A stretch of 64,000 nt of DNA from contig JAQPZY010001176.1 in assembly GCA_029931535.1 (NCBI GenBank), forward strand, positions 798,001-862,000. Reading direction: 5' to 3'. The translations under genes and the position numbers were made by a program. Origin of the DNA: Margaritifera margaritifera (lineage: Eukaryota; Mollusca; Bivalvia; Unionida; Margaritiferidae). The notes under the pieces were generated by a model, which was not told the origin of the DNA, did no database searches, and saw nothing but the letters and a program-made list of their open reading frames with translations. Of the stretch, positions 24,101-36,640 are shown piece after piece. Position 1 is the first letter of the stretch. Every line of letters begins with the position of its first letter.

Positions 24101-25055
24101 ATTTGAATCACAGTTAAATACACCTTCAGCAATTAGGGGTCAATTTTGGGGTATTGTTTATAAGAAAAAATTAGATCCACACCTACCCCTGAGTTATCTG
24201 GGTGTGCTATAATGAGGGAGCAATGTATATAGTTCTGAGAAAATCATTTTATAATGTAACAGGAGTGAATTCTTGTTTACGTAATTTTTCAGCCCAAGTC
24301 CTCTGTTGACTCACCCACGTTTGAAAACAATGAATCATCAGATCTTTGTTAGACCTATACATTGCATTAGCAAGACTGTATAATGAGTAGTTTTTACACA
24401 CTACTAATTTTGACTATATTTTATGTATCTAACTCTTCCATGAAAAATAAAGACATGAACATTTGTATTCATCATTATTTAAGTTTATTTGATTGTTTAA
24501 GCTGTACAACAGCACTTTAAAAAATTAAATCATCCATTTTTACTGCAGTTTATTAAAAATTTACAGCAGTAACAATAATAACTCATTAAAAAGTATAGCC
24601 ATATCAATAGTCAAGTTCCATTTGAAGTTCTATCAACTCTACCTTTTGCTGCAGATAAATGTTAGCATATTGACTATTTGTGGATAGGGCAAGGTGATGT
24701 TAATGTATGGGTTACAAGTTCAAAGGTCAAAGTCACTAGGATCATTTAACTTCTTGCAGAATGATCAATTTTTGAATGAAGATCTTGATGTCTTACTTGC
24801 ATAGGATGAATTCTTTCCTAATCAACAAAAGTTTGCCATCTTAGTTTACACTTTAAACCAACTCCTATTGACTTTGCCTGATTGTTACCAATATTTTCTG
24901 TATCTAATGTAGACAAGGTCATATTGCAACCAAACTTTTGTACATACCATCGCCAATTCTGTAATGAAGGATTACTTTTCTTGGCAGAAAATATCGCATC
25001 TAGATACACTGATTGCAGGGTAACCAAAATCATGATTTTCAATTTGAAAACAATA
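21179..25055. other. Intron 2, 5' part
   Basis: No gene. A two-unit 53-bp duplication lies at about 23808-23914 ('atttatttcttaaaatattg' + 'ccaccagtag'), and a (GTTT)n tract at about 23108-23127. Otherwise nothing recognised. Confidence 0.45.
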
Positions 25056-26985
25056 TCGGCAGTATAGTGTTCTTATGTGAATAGTAGAGACTTCGTTTTC
25101 ATCACAATGTTGGCAGTATAGCTGTCTTGTATGAATAGAGATTCTACTGTATTCTACTTCAGTTTCATCCTAATGTCAGCAGTATAGTGGTCCTACATGA
25201 ATAGTAGAGACTTCAGTTTCATGCCAATGTCAGCAGTATAGTGGCCGTATGTGAATAGTAGAGACTTCAGTTTCATGCCAATGTCAGCAGTATAGTGGTC
25301 GTATGTGAATAGTAGAGACTTCAGTTCCATGCCGATGTCAGCAGTATAGTGGTCCTACATGAATAGTAGAAATTTCAGTTTCATTCCGATGTCAGCAGTA
25401 TAGTGGTCCTACGTGAATAGTAGAAACTTCAGTTTCATGCTGATGTCAGCAGTATAGTGGTCCTACGTGAATAGTAGAAACTTCAGTTTCATGCCGATGT
25501 CAGCAGTATAGTGGTCCTACATGAATAGTAGAAATTTCAGTTTCATTCCGATGTCAGCAGTATAGTGGTCCTACGTGAATAGTAGAAACTTCAGTTTCAT
25601 GCTGATGTCAGTAGTATAGTGGTTCTACATGAATAGTAGCGACTTCAGTTTCATGCCAATGTCAGCAGTATAGTGGTCCTACGTGAATAGTAGCGACTTC
25701 AGTTTCATGCCAATGTCAGCAGTATAGTGGTCCTACGTGAATAGTAGCGACTTCAGTTTCATGCCAATGTCAGCAGTATAGTGGCCCTATGTGAAAAGTA
25801 GAGATTTTAGTTTCATGCCAATGTCAGCAGTATAGTGGTCCTACGTGAATAGTAGAGATTTCAGTTTGATGCTGATGTTGATGGTATAGCTGTCTTATGT
25901 GAATTGTAGAGACTTTTGTGGTTATTAACAGCGTCACCATCTTGGTGCCAAAGTCAGTGGTATAGAGGTCTTATGTGAATAATATAGACTTCTAAGGTTA
26001 TTAACAGCATCAACATCTTGATGCCAATGTTGGTGGTATAACAGTCTTATGTGAATAGTAGAGACTTATGTAGTTATTAGTCATCAGCTTGATACTAATG
26101 TTGGTGGTATAGGGGTTTTATGTAAATAGTAGAGACTTCAGTTTGATGCCAATGTTGGTGGCATAGTGGTCTTATGTGAATAATAGAAACTAATGTGGTT
26201 ATTAACAGCATCACCATCTTGGTGCCAATGTAGGTGGAATAGTAGTCTTAAGTGAATAGCAGAGTCTTCAGTTTGATGCCAATGCTGGTGGTATTGCAGT
26301 TTTATGTGAATAGTCGATACTTATGTAGTTATTAACAAAATCACCATCTTGGTGCCAGTGTCAGTGGTATAGCAGTCTTATGTGAATAGTAGAGACTTTT
26401 GTGGTTATTAACAGTTTCACCATCTTGATGCCAATGTAGGTGATATAGTGATCTTATGTGAATAGCAGAGACTTCTGTAGTTATTTACAGTGTCACCATC
26501 TTAGTGCCAATGTCGGTGGTATAGCTGTCTTATGTCAATAATCGAGACTTCTGTGGTTATCTCTCACCAGCTTGATGCTAATGTCAGTGGGTCTTATATG
26601 AATAGTAAAGATTTCTGTGGTTATTAGTCACCAGCTTGATACTAATGTCCGGTACAGAGGTCTTATGTGAATAGTAAAGACTTCTGTGATTATTAACAGA
26701 GTCACCATTTTGATGCCAATCTTGGTGGTATAGTAGTCTTATGTGAATAGTAGATACTTTTATGTTTATTAACAGCATCACCAGCTTGATACTGTTGTCG
26801 TTGTTATAGTAGTCTTATGTGAATAGTGGAGACTTTTGTGGTTATTAGTCACAAGCTTGATAACAATGTTGGTAGTATAGTGGTCTTATGTGAATAGTGG
26901 AGACTTTTGTGGTTATTAGTCACCAGCTTGATAACAATGTTGGTGGGTGTTATGTAAATAGTTGAGACTTTTGTGGGTATTAACA
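25056..26985 (+). repeat. Composite 54-bp / longer-unit minisatellite
   Basis: From about 25056 to 25860, 54-bp units repeat with little divergence ('gtcagcagtatagtgg', 'gtgaatagtagagacttcag'; exact 54-bp spacing at 25175, 25229 and 25283). From about 25860 to 26985 the same unit carries an extra block ('ggttattaacag' + 'catcaccatcttgg') in most copies, so units are longer and more diverged. The plus and minus open frames within it are repeat artefacts. Non-coding intron 2. Confidence 0.93.
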
Positions 26986-27540
26986 AAGTCACCATCTTGG
27001 TTTCAAGAAAATAAAATTTTAAAAAAGTGGTAGAATTGCAGCTTAAAAGGAGAGAGACACATATTTTGTACAATTCAGAATGACACATAATCATAATCAA
27101 GTGAGTATTAATGGGATTCATTTATTAGGAATTTATGTTGACTGGGATCCTAGGATTCATAAGGTTGAAAATAGAAAAATGTATTTTTAAGAAATAAAAT
27201 TATGTTCCAGGTAAAATTTTACTGACACTTGTACACAAGAATGTTGTTGCATCTTTATTTGATTTAAAGTATATAACAAATAGGTTGTTGAACTTGTACT
27301 AAGAAATATTTGTATGGACTCAGCGTCTTGGCAAGATGGCTTGCAAGCTTGTTGGCCACAGCCAAATCAATTCAGCTACACAGATATTTTTCAATATAAA
27401 TTCATTAACCCAATCATATAAGATAATGTCATTTAAAATTGAAGTTTTTCTTTATTATTTCCTAAATTGCCCTACATGAAATGTAGTTGTTTTCAAGCTA
27501 TTGCAAATGACACTGACAAACTTTTTTTCTCAAATTGCAG
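26986..27540. other. Intron 2, 3' end
   Basis: AT-rich with the polypyrimidine tract of the exon 3 acceptor at its end; nothing else seen. Confidence 0.5.
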
Positions 27541-27664
27541 ATTTCTGAACCTGCAGAGACCTTCAGAATACTACTGTCATCTCCACTAGGTGGCACTACC
27601 ATTGGGAATAGATCAGAAGCAATTGTGACAATCAATGCAAATGATTATCCTGTGTATTTCAAGA
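27541..27664 (+). CDS. ADGRV1: ADGRV1-like exon 3: Calx-beta C-terminal half
   Basis: Polypyrimidine-rich acceptor 'ctttttttctcaaattgcag' ends at 27540; consensus donor 'gtaagt' starts at 27665. Enters in phase 0 and leaves one base. Local residues 115-155 read ISEPAETFRILLSSP... and end in INANDYPVYFK. This matches the D-D-x-x-x-E-x-x-E-x-F end of a Calx-beta repeat followed by the N-D-x-P boundary. The preceding exon ends in DDK, so the acidic calcium-binding loop spans the splice junction. The intron upstream holds the 1.9-kb minisatellite; a 34-bp minisatellite unit begins directly downstream. Confidence 0.87.
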
Positions 27665-27680
27665 GTAAGTGCAATACATT

Positions 27681-27845
27681 AGAATCTCTTTTACCCAAAC
27701 TCTTTGTGTGGTGGACACACAAATCTACCCAAACTCTTAGTGTGTGTACTTCAAGTGTTAGCTCAATACAGTAGAATCTCTTTTACCCAAACACTTTGTG
27801 TGGTGGACATACAAATATACGCAAACTCCTAGTGTGGGCAGAGCT
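27681..27845 (+). repeat. 34-bp minisatellite units at intron 3 start
   Basis: Two imperfect blocks of 'agaatctcttttacccaaac' + 'tctttgtgtggtggacacac' + 'aaatctacccaaactc', the same unit later arrayed at 29085-29790. They begin about 15 bp after exon 3. Confidence 0.7.
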
Positions 27846-28560
27846 AAAAAAATTGGATAGCCTGACACCCAGGGCCCTCTAGATCTAGATTGTGCCTCTC
27901 CCATATTATAAGTGAGTTGCCCATTGGGCTTGTAAAAAAAAAAAGTGTTATCTAATTTGTTTCAGAGAAAACTTGCATACCAATGAAATGCGGCATTTTT
28001 ATTTTGAAGTTCTTGAATGACACTGGTAAATTATTATTATTCAGCCCCCTACTGGGGCTTTATTTGTAGGTCCCGCCTTCACCTTATAAAGATTGTCTGC
28101 TTATTTGTATCAAAAGCCCTAAACTTTCTGTACAAGGCGAACCACATGACTTATGAATTGGGAACAGTACTATATCTGTTCTCCCTATTTCATTGGCTAT
28201 CATTAACTAGTGCTCACTTGTCCTGTATAAATAACAATAAGCTGTCCTGTATAAATAACAACGAAGCACCCCTTGCTCATGCTGATTTGGTAATGCATCA
28301 CTGGTTAAATATTTCAAGTGGTACCCATGTGATTGCATGAAAATTAAGCAAAACTAGTGGATTAGTGACTTATAAAAGCCTCCATTACAATGTTTTTCAC
28401 TATAAAGGAACTGACATAATTACATTATATTTTAATCCATTTAGCTCAAAGAGTTGGTAGCTGCTGATTATGTTGATATATGCAGTGAGTGTTTTCTGTG
28501 ATTATGACACATCTATAGTACTATGACATGAACTCTATGACATGAACTAATATATGGAAC
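27846..28560. other. Non-coding interval in intron 3
   Basis: No gene recognised. A small direct duplication 'ctgtcctgtataaataacaa' occurs at about 28215-28262. Confidence 0.4.
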
Positions 28561-28970
28561 TTGAAGCTACTGTTTTTACCGATTGATATAAAAAAAGACC
28601 GATGCCTCCCTGACTTCATTTCTGTTTTCATCTTTGAGAAACATGGAGATTTTTTCAGCATTCATACAAGGAAACTACTCCAAGGCCCTAAAATACTCTT
28701 CCCTACAGATCATAATGAAATACACAGACTGTACAATGACCTGAAGGCAGAATTGAAGAGACAGAGGCAGAGATCACAAGAACGCAGGTGTATGCCACAA
28801 TTATTCAGAATTTCACACCTGAACATGCAGAAATTGTGAAATTGTTGGAAATCACATTAGTTGTGAGCCCGTCTACAGTAGAATATGAATGAGGGTTCAG
28901 TCTCCTGAACAATATCACAAGTATAATGGATAGACTATTAGATTTTTCAAGCGTGTGGGGGTAACATAGT
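28561..28970 (+). pseudogene. hAT transposase C-terminal relic
   Basis: A 92-codon block (28561-28839), then, in shifted frames, text resembling EIVKLLEITLVVSPSTVEYE and RGFSLLNNIT. The pattern L-L-x-x-x-L-V-x-x-x-S-x-x-x-E-x-x-F-S-x-L-N is the C-terminal dimerisation domain of hAT transposases, here with frameshifts near 28840 and 28890. No terminal repeats found. It could be a domesticated hAT-like gene relic, but the disruptions argue for a dead transposon. Confidence 0.5.
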
Positions 28971-29084
28971 AGTAAGAAAATATGTACCTGTCAGGCAAGT
29001 GGATTTTGAGTCAGGGCAAATGTTGTTTGTAAAGTTATTTGCCCTGGACCAGTGTCTGAACAAAAATTCCTTTGAGTACTGATG

Positions 29085-29790
29085 GGAGACACACAAATTT
29101 ACCCAAACCTAGTGTGGGGGACAAACAAATCTACTCGAACTCCTAGTGTGGAGGATGCACAAATCTAACCAGACTCCTAGTATGGGAGGACACACAAATC
29201 TTCCCAAACTCATGTTGTTGGGGACATGCAAATCTACTGAAACTCTTAGTGTGGGGGACACACAAATCTACCCAAACTCCTAATTTGGGGGACACATAAA
29301 TCTACCCAAACTCATAGTGTGCGAGACACACATATCTACTCAAACACCTAGTGTAGGAGACACACAGATCTACTCAAACACCTAGTGTGGGGGACACACA
29401 TATCTACCCAAACTCCTAGGGTGTGGGATACACAAATCTACCCAAACTCCTAGTGTGGGGGACACATATCTATCCAAACTCCGAGTGCGGGGGACACACA
29501 GATCTACTCAAACTCCTAGTGTGGGGGACACACAGATCTACCCAAACTCCTAGGGTGTGGGATACACAAATCCACCCAAACTGCTAGTGTGGGGGACACA
29601 TATTTATCCAAACTCTTTGTGTGGGGGACACACAGATCTACTCAAACTCCTAGTGTGGGGGGCACACAGATCTATTCAAACTCTAGTGTGTGGGATACAC
29701 AAATCTACCTGAAGTTCTAGTGTAATGGACACACAAAGGGGGGATGCACAAAATCTACTCAAACTCCTTAGGTGGGAGATCTACAAGTCA
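29085..29790 (+). repeat. 34-bp minisatellite array
   Basis: Roughly twenty imperfect units of 'ctagtgtgggggacacacaa' + 'atctacccaaactc', with unit length mostly 34 bp (some 31-36). Same unit as at 27681-27845. Intronic, non-coding. Confidence 0.9.
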
Positions 29791-31543
29791 TTCTGATAAA
29801 TGGGAATTCAGATGAACAAGTTGGGAATATACAAAATCAGCACTTTCTAGGGGAAATATATTGCTCCCATTTGTAATTCTGTTCATATGAACCATACAAG
29901 TGACCACATTATAAGCAAGGAGGTGTTATGATGAGTATTGAGTATTTAATAATGTGAAATCACATTATATAGAGGATATTTGCTTTTATTATATATCTCA
30001 TAATGAGATACTGAAATATATCAGTGGGAGAAAAATGATATCGCCACAGTGGCGATGCCACTTTTATCACCACAGTGGCAATGTCACTTTTGGAACTACA
30101 TTCTTTTCCCATTTAGGAAATCTATCTGCTCTTAACTATGTTGTTCAAATCTGTATTTCCATATTTATGCCTATTTAATTTTTCTTCATCTTCTTAATTT
30201 CCTTCTCTCTCTCTCTCTCTCTATCTTTCTATCTCTTTCCGTCGGGATGAACAGATCTTAAAATGTGTCAAGACTGTGGGCCCTCTAGTATACATTTATT
30301 TAATCAACAAGGAGCTGCCATAAAAAATGCCTAAAAATGAACTCCAAGTAACAAAAAGTTGGCTTCAGCTATTAACTTTGTTTAATTAGTTTTCTACATG
30401 AATCCTGCAAATGATTTGTGTCTGAGCTTAAATGAACTGTTGCTATTAGATATTCTATCTCTCATACAGTGTCTTTTACACTCTACGACAAATGGAAAAA
30501 CTCTTGGTTAAATATAGTAATAAAATTGTTTAAGTTGCGATTCTAACTCTCAACACAATCATAATCATGTTTGGAAATGATGGAGAATTCAGGCATTGAT
30601 GAGTGTTGATTGCAAACTGAAATTTAGTGACAATCAAAATTTGGGTGCAGTGTCTTTTGCTGATCTAGACTGCAAGGTTGCCAAGGCCAAAAATTCCTGT
30701 TTGAATGCAGAAATGAACAAAATAAAGAACCAAAATCCATACAAGGAAACTCACAATCATTAAAATCTTTTGTTTTAAAGATGTTACGCTTTGAAATCTG
30801 CCGGATGTGACCGCTCCATGATATTTCTATAGTAGACCAACCCCAACAATGTCTACTGAATCTACCCAAACCCCAACAATGTCTAGTTTATTAATCCACA
30901 CAAGCAATGTGTAAATGAAAATAAAAGTCTCTTCATTTTGTTTGAAAGCAGTCATTAGTTTCACAAAATACACAATTTGAAGCATTATATGTACAAGATA
31001 AATTTGTAAAAGGTCGCTGTCCTAAAATTATTGTAAATTTCGGAACTTCTTTTTATTGATGTAGTAATGCAGCCATTATTTGCATTGGCACTGAATGTAG
31101 AAAAAATCCATGCAAATCGACGGTTTTCGCCATAAAAAATATATAATAAAAAGAAAATCTACGGTTTTTTTTGGTAGATATAAAAAAATATTTTTCATTC
31201 GTGAAGTGGAAACATTTCGTATTGTCACTCGTGGCTTACTAAATTTTTTTTATTTAGAGCCAAAAGTCAAAACCTAAGTCACCCCAACATAAATAATAAA
31301 CAGATGAGCAAGAAAAACAAATGGATGTAACAGATGCAGTAAGGTGAGCAGATGACAAAATCTATGACCATGGCACTTTCAGCATTGTGTGCATGTTTTA
31401 AGATAAGATAAGAATTCTTTATTTCAGACTCATCTATAGTCCATACATCTAAATTAAAACATAAGTGTAATTTAAGCATAACAAAATCATAGGCATCTTA
31501 TGTACAAATACAGGGACACATATACAACTACTGAATATGTCTG
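29791..31543. other. Non-coding interval in intron 3
   Basis: A (CT)n tract at about 30203-30222 and two adjacent 'cgccacagtggcgatgccac'-like palindromes at about 30043-30078. No gene; the minus-strand frame 30624-30869 has no recognisable domain. Confidence 0.4.
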
Positions 31544-31554
31544 TCATTGTTAAG

Positions 31555-31814
31555 GGGGGCCCTGGGTGGTCGAGCGGTCTATGGGCTCGCCTTTACAGAT
31601 CACTCACATATCTCACCTCTGTCTGCGTGAGTTCAAGTCTCAGCTCGACCAATGTGGGCATGTGAGAAAGCTTGCCAGTAGCTTTCTGTGGGTTGGTGAT
31701 TCTTCCCAGGGTCTTCATGGGTTCTTCCTCCACCAAATATAATCGCTGCCATGTATAGCCTATCATGTGCTGGAAAATGGCATTAAACCACACAAAACCA
31801 AAAAATCAAACTTA
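31555..31814 (+). mobile_element. tRNA-derived SINE, full length with 11-bp target duplication
   Basis: Flanked by identical 11-bp duplications TCATTGTTAAG (31544-31554 and 31815-31825). The head carries a tRNA-like pol III promoter: A-box-like TGGTCGAGCGGTC (31566-31578) and B-box-like GAGTTCAAGTCTC (31628-31640). A conserved central block ('gtgggttggtgattcttccc' followed by 'tcatgggttcttcctccacc') resembles the V/CORE-type central domain of molluscan SINEs. It ends in 'ggcattaaaccacacaaaac' plus an A-rich tail. Mobilised by a LINE partner; non-coding. Sense to the host gene. Confidence 0.9.
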
Positions 31815-31969
31815 TCATTGTTAAGAACAAAATTATGTAAGACATTTAAAGAGTAATTTGTTTCATCTATCTGTAATCCAAGAATAAAAACAAATATCAT
31901 AGTTCCACAGAAATGTCAAGATAACAATTCTTACTATTAAATATTCTTGTCATCATTGAAAAGACATAC

Positions 31970-33250
31970 TTTCTCATTTATTCTTCAAGACTGAATATAT
32001 TCTGATCTGGAAACATGGTAAAGACTCTGTCCCATCTTGGAAGGCTTAATAGTAAAGGAAGACTATTGTTATAACAAATAGCTAATTTTCTTTTTATACA
32101 TGCACTAAATTTTGTCCATTGAGGTATGTAATACATTGTGTAGCAATAATATGTGAATAATCTAGTTTTCAAAGAAAAATGTTTTGAATTTTTACTTAAA
32201 AACATGTTTGTTCGAGTACACAAAAATTTGTAACGTCTTATCATATCTACATCGTCTGGTAGATTGGATTTTAAAATGTGACCCAAATAAGTGTAACTTT
32301 TGACATATGCAAGAGCATGACCTTAAAAAAGTACAGAAGGAGGCAATGGTAATTTGAAAGATGTTGACTGAAAAACCATGCATACTGATTTTTGGTGCAT
32401 TATATATGATATCATTCTCAAATGCATAATCTTCACATATCTTTAATAATTTCCTTCAGCCTATGATAGAAGGAATTATTGATGACATATCATCAGCAAA
32501 ACTAAAATAGTCACGAAATAAAACATTTAATGGCAAATGTAGTTCCACTTGACATTGATCCAACTTAAGATTTTCAAGCGTTTATGTATGTATTAAATAA
32601 CAAAGGCAAAAGGACACCTCGCTGCCTCACTCCATTGGTTACATGAAAGAAATTATATACTGCACTTCCCCAATGCACATATTAGAATTGTTTGCCATAC
32701 CAACTTGGGTATGAGTTATATAGACAGGTATATGATTGTCAAGTCATTTTTAAAAACGTGTCCAATGATTCACCGTATCATATGCCTTACTAGTGTCTAA
32801 AAAATATGCAAACACAAAGTTACCATATTCTAAACATAGTTGACAGTTTGTTTAAAAGCATAGAGGCATAAGTTTGTTGAATGTTGTTTCTTAAAACCAA
32901 AGTGATTATCATAAATTGTGAAATGACATCATTGTAGTTCAATACATTCAAATATTTTTCTAAATAATTGTTGTGAAAGCTTTAGGTATATGTTTATTAT
33001 TGTCTGCCAGGTTAACAATTTTACTTTTCAACAGAGGAATAATTTTCACTTTTGTGAAATCATCTGGTACAAAGTTAAGGAAAAGTATACAATTATTAAT
33101 AAATAAAATCATTAAAAGGACACAGAGTCTATTATCTGACAATTTTAAATGTTCTATATATAAGAAATTGACACTGGAAACTTATCCCCATTTTGTTTAG
33201 CTATGGCATGTTTGATCTCACACAATGAGATCAGTTCAATAATTTAAAGC
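31970..33250 (-). pseudogene. Non-LTR reverse transcriptase relic
   Basis: Minus-strand order: an N-terminal piece (FVPDDFTKVKIIPLLKSKI, about 33080-33020), a motif-B-like block (GVRQRGVLLPLLFNTYINA, about 32640-32580), a motif-C-like block (FSFADDMSSIIPSI, about 32510-32460), and a C-terminal block, GHILKSNLPDDVDMIRRYKF followed by further L-F/Y-C and L-P-R motifs (32286-31978). The motif C aspartates are present, but frames are broken between blocks. The C-terminal wording resembles CR1/Rex1-type RTs; clade not settled. Antisense to the host gene. Confidence 0.7.
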
Positions 33251-33759
33251 TGGAAGGTGGCTTGCAAGTTGAAAGAACATAATCCTTATTCAAATCATTT
33301 TAACACTATTGAGTAAGGATTAAAAATTATTTTTCCACATGTTGCATACATTATTTTAGTCATGGTTCCCATCTATGCAAATTTTAAAACAGGAACATCG
33401 ATAAAGCAACAACGAATATGAACCATTACAACTATAGAATTAACTCCCCTAAAAAACGCAAATACCTTATTAGGAGTAAAAGACAGAGATCTCATTCATC
33501 CAAGTCATTACATATTATAACTCTGTCAGCAAACATTTTACTGCAGTACCCATCATGCTATAGTGAAAGGATGAGAATATCTCCCATTATGACATCAGCA
33601 TTGAGCAGATTTTAGCAACAGATAAGCAAACAATACAAATGTTTGAAATAGCTGTACATCCATGGTTGCTTCCTTTAAAGACATAACAGCTAATCATGAT
33701 AGGGATTTAGATAACTTTGGCATTATAATGGCTGGCAGTTTGTGACATGTATTTACCAT
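33251..33759. other. Non-coding interval
   Basis: Nothing recognised; the plus-strand frame 33418-33615 is unsupported. Confidence 0.35.
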
Positions 33760-33972
33760 CAATACTCGTGTATAGTGCAATACCAACTGCAAACTGCATA
33801 GACCCAGATCTGCCATCGCATAATGTGCTGGCAGATCTGGGTCTATGCAGTTTGTAAGGACTAATTAGTAGAACAAACAACATAGACCCTGATCTGCTGG
33901 CGCATTATGCGACAACAGATCTGGGTCTATGTTATTTGCATTTGGAACCGACCTATACGCGAGTACAGACGG
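33760..33972 (-). mobile_element. Double-hairpin MITE, copy 2 (inverted)
   Basis: Same architecture as copy 1 but in opposite orientation: the ACTGCATAGACCCAGATCTG hairpin comes first, then the AACATAGACCCTGATCTGC hairpin. Outer ends 'tactcgtgtata' / 'tatacgcgagta'. Hairpin arms are near perfect. Confidence 0.85.
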
Positions 33973-34785
33973 TGAGTCTGGTTTATGGTCTGTAGCATAC
34001 AACTCTTCTTTATACAATTAACTGGTAACCAGGCTAAACTTTTTCCCTCATTTTTTTGTGCATCTGTGCTCAGAACAATGTGCACTTTATTTTGCCATCA
34101 TCATTATTGTATTTAATATTTACATCTTTTCTGGTGGCAGCAGGGGTATTAGCATTAGGATTTTATGTTAAGATTTTTTATACTGAACTTTTTGAAGTCA
34201 TGCAGGGAAGGGGGCATCAGCATGGTTCACAGCCAATTGAATTTACAAACTATACATAATTATGGATCTGATAGAAGTATTATTTCAAAATTGTGGATAT
34301 CGCACCTTATTGATTTGAACTCAGATGATAAAATGGCAATCTAGTTGGTTTTAACCTAGAAAAGGAGTAGCAAAAGCGCCATCTGTTTCTTAATATAAAG
34401 TAATATAGCTGTGGATTATATCTCAGATAATTCATCGTCTCTTTATTAACAATAACCATAGCAATAGTACTAAAACTAACAAGAACTACAAAGAAAGTAG
34501 TAATAGAAAAGTGAATGAATAACAAACTAAATGAACCAATTGTTTATGTATGTAAGAATGTAGTAGTGTTTTATGGCATCTCAGCACAAACGTGGCTATG
34601 TAGTAGTGTTTTACGGCATCTCAGTACAAACGTGGCTATGTAGGTAAAGCTCAAAAATTAAAAATAAAATGAATTGCACAAAAATTTAGGAAGTTAAACC
34701 CTTCCAAAAAATGTGGAATTCAATACAAAAAGATAAAATACAAAATGCAAAGATTGCTCTAAACAGATAATAATTTTATTTTATT
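33973..34785. other. Non-coding interval
   Basis: A 40-bp direct duplication at about 34559-34641 ('gtagtagtgttttatggcat' unit). Otherwise nothing recognised. Confidence 0.4.
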
Positions 34786-34789
34786 TTAT

Positions 34790-36300
34790 TGCATGTGGGT
34801 GCCTGTTTGGAGTTGTCTTGATTTAAGCCGATTGGTTTCAGTGTTCTTAGGAGTGTATCCAGTGAGATTCCTTTTCTTTCCTGGTTTTGGAAATCCAGTT
34901 GCAGTCGTGGGCAATTGCATGTATGATGTCGCTAAAAGTATGTCACTAAAAGTATGGCCAGGGGAAGAGAACTATTCTGCTACCAGGCTTCTGTCCAACT
35001 TCCTTGTCATCCAATCAGATCTATGAAGAATGATCCTTTTGTGTAGTTTTTCGTGTTTTTTTTCTCCTAATACTGAAGGCCACAAATCTTACACGTGATG
35101 AGATAAATTACATTCTCCATTTTGCATGTATTGTTTGGACCATTTATGTTCAATTTATTGCTTGTCATTGTGCTAGAGAAGGTGTTTGTCTTGATCATAT
35201 GTTGACCTGTTTTGCACCTTTTGTCACCAGATGTGCCAGTATGGCCTTGGATTGTGATTGGCATTAACTTCGCTCTGACTAGGATGTCTCTGAGGTTTTG
35301 GTCTGTGGTAGGCTCTCACTGGTTTGTTCAGGAGGATTAACTTTAGTGTGTCACATGATTCCATGATGGGCCAGTGTTTCTGGATGATTTGACCTATTTT
35401 GGGGTTGTCCAGACGGTATGTCAGGATAAACGATATCCTATGAACTTTTTCCTTTTCTTTATATTTTAAGGGGTCATAGCATTTTGGTTTTGTTCAGCCA
35501 TTGTTGCCTTCGATATTAGGTCTTTGTCGTGGCCGTGGTTCATCAAATATTCAGACAACTCTTTTGGACCTATTTTGCAATGTTTCATTTTTGGAGCAAA
35601 TTCTGCATATTCTCAGTGCCTGACTGTACAGGATGTTCTGAATGCAATGGTTTGGATGACATCTGGACGGGAGAAGATGCTAGCATATACTAGTTGGCTT
35701 TCAGTAGATTCCGTGTGAAGTTTGTTTTCTACGAGTCTGCTTGTTGTGTCTAAAAATATGCGGTTTGAATTCGAGACTTCTGTTGTGAATTTTATTGAAA
35801 GATTGAAGTTGTTTGTTTTTTATATAAAGTCATATAGATTTTCTCTTCCATGTTGCCATTTCATTTTTGTGTCATCGATGAAGCATACCCACTGGTATGG
35901 TGCAAGTCTCACCAATGCTAAAAGTTGCCTCTCCAGTCTTCCCATAAAAATATTAGCGTATGAGGAGGCCATCTTTGTACTCATGGTGGTTCCATTGATT
36001 TGGATGTAATTGTTTTCATTGAACACAGTGTTGTTGAATTTTAGGACTAGCTCCAGAAGTTTAAGCAGGAAATGAGTGCACAGTTCTTGCACAGCTCTTG
36101 TTTCTCATGCTTCTTTACACACCTGTATCCCTTTACTGTGTGGTATATTTGTATACAAGGATGTAACATCAAAGGAAATAAGTGTTGTGTCTGGAAATAA
36201 TGGTTCACTTGCTTTGCTTGTGATGAGATTGTTGTGTACTGAAGATAGGATGGTAATTTGTGGACATGTGGTCTCATGAAATGGTCCAGATATTCTGATA
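34790..36300 (-). mobile_element. Penelope-like element (5' truncated)
   Basis: Minus strand, antisense to the host. Fragments in order: an RT N-terminal block (ISEYLDHFMRPHVHKLPSYL, about 36290-36230); an RT core block (LVLKFNNTVFNENNYIQING, then MSTKMASSYANIFMGRLE, then QWVCFIDDTKMKWQHG, 36060-35840) with the F-I-D-D motif; and a GIY-YIG endonuclease-type block (CKMENVIYLITCKICGLQY, 35120-35067) continuing in another frame through ILHRSDWMTRKLDRSL. The RT-then-GIY-YIG order is characteristic of Penelope-like elements. Several stops. The 5' end stops at a microsatellite (36302). Confidence 0.85.
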
Positions 36301-36301
36301 T

Positions 36302-36438
<137 letters not shown>

Positions 36439-36536
36439 ACACACACATACACACTGTCTACACATCTTTCCAAACTGTCTTTCTATCCTTCATCCCATCT
36501 TATACATAAATACATACATGTATGCAGATCTATGTA

Positions 36537-36640
36537 TCTTTCTTTCTTTCTGTCTGTCTGTCTATCGATCTATCTGTCTGTCTTTCTGCCTGTGTGTCTG
36601 TCTGTCTATCTATTTATCTATCTGTCTGTCTATCTGTCTT
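36537..36640. repeat. TCTG/TCTA/TCTT tetranucleotide tract
   Basis: Imperfect tetranucleotide repeat about 180 bp upstream of the exon 4 acceptor. Confidence 0.85.

Noticed and set aside
25056..26985. Regular repeats that could suggest a CRISPR array
   Set aside because: Units are contiguous with no unique spacers, and this is animal intronic DNA; it is a minisatellite.
31566..31645. Possible tRNA gene
   Set aside because: A- and B-box-like sequences are present, but the cloverleaf is incomplete and the segment is the head of a SINE with its own target duplication.
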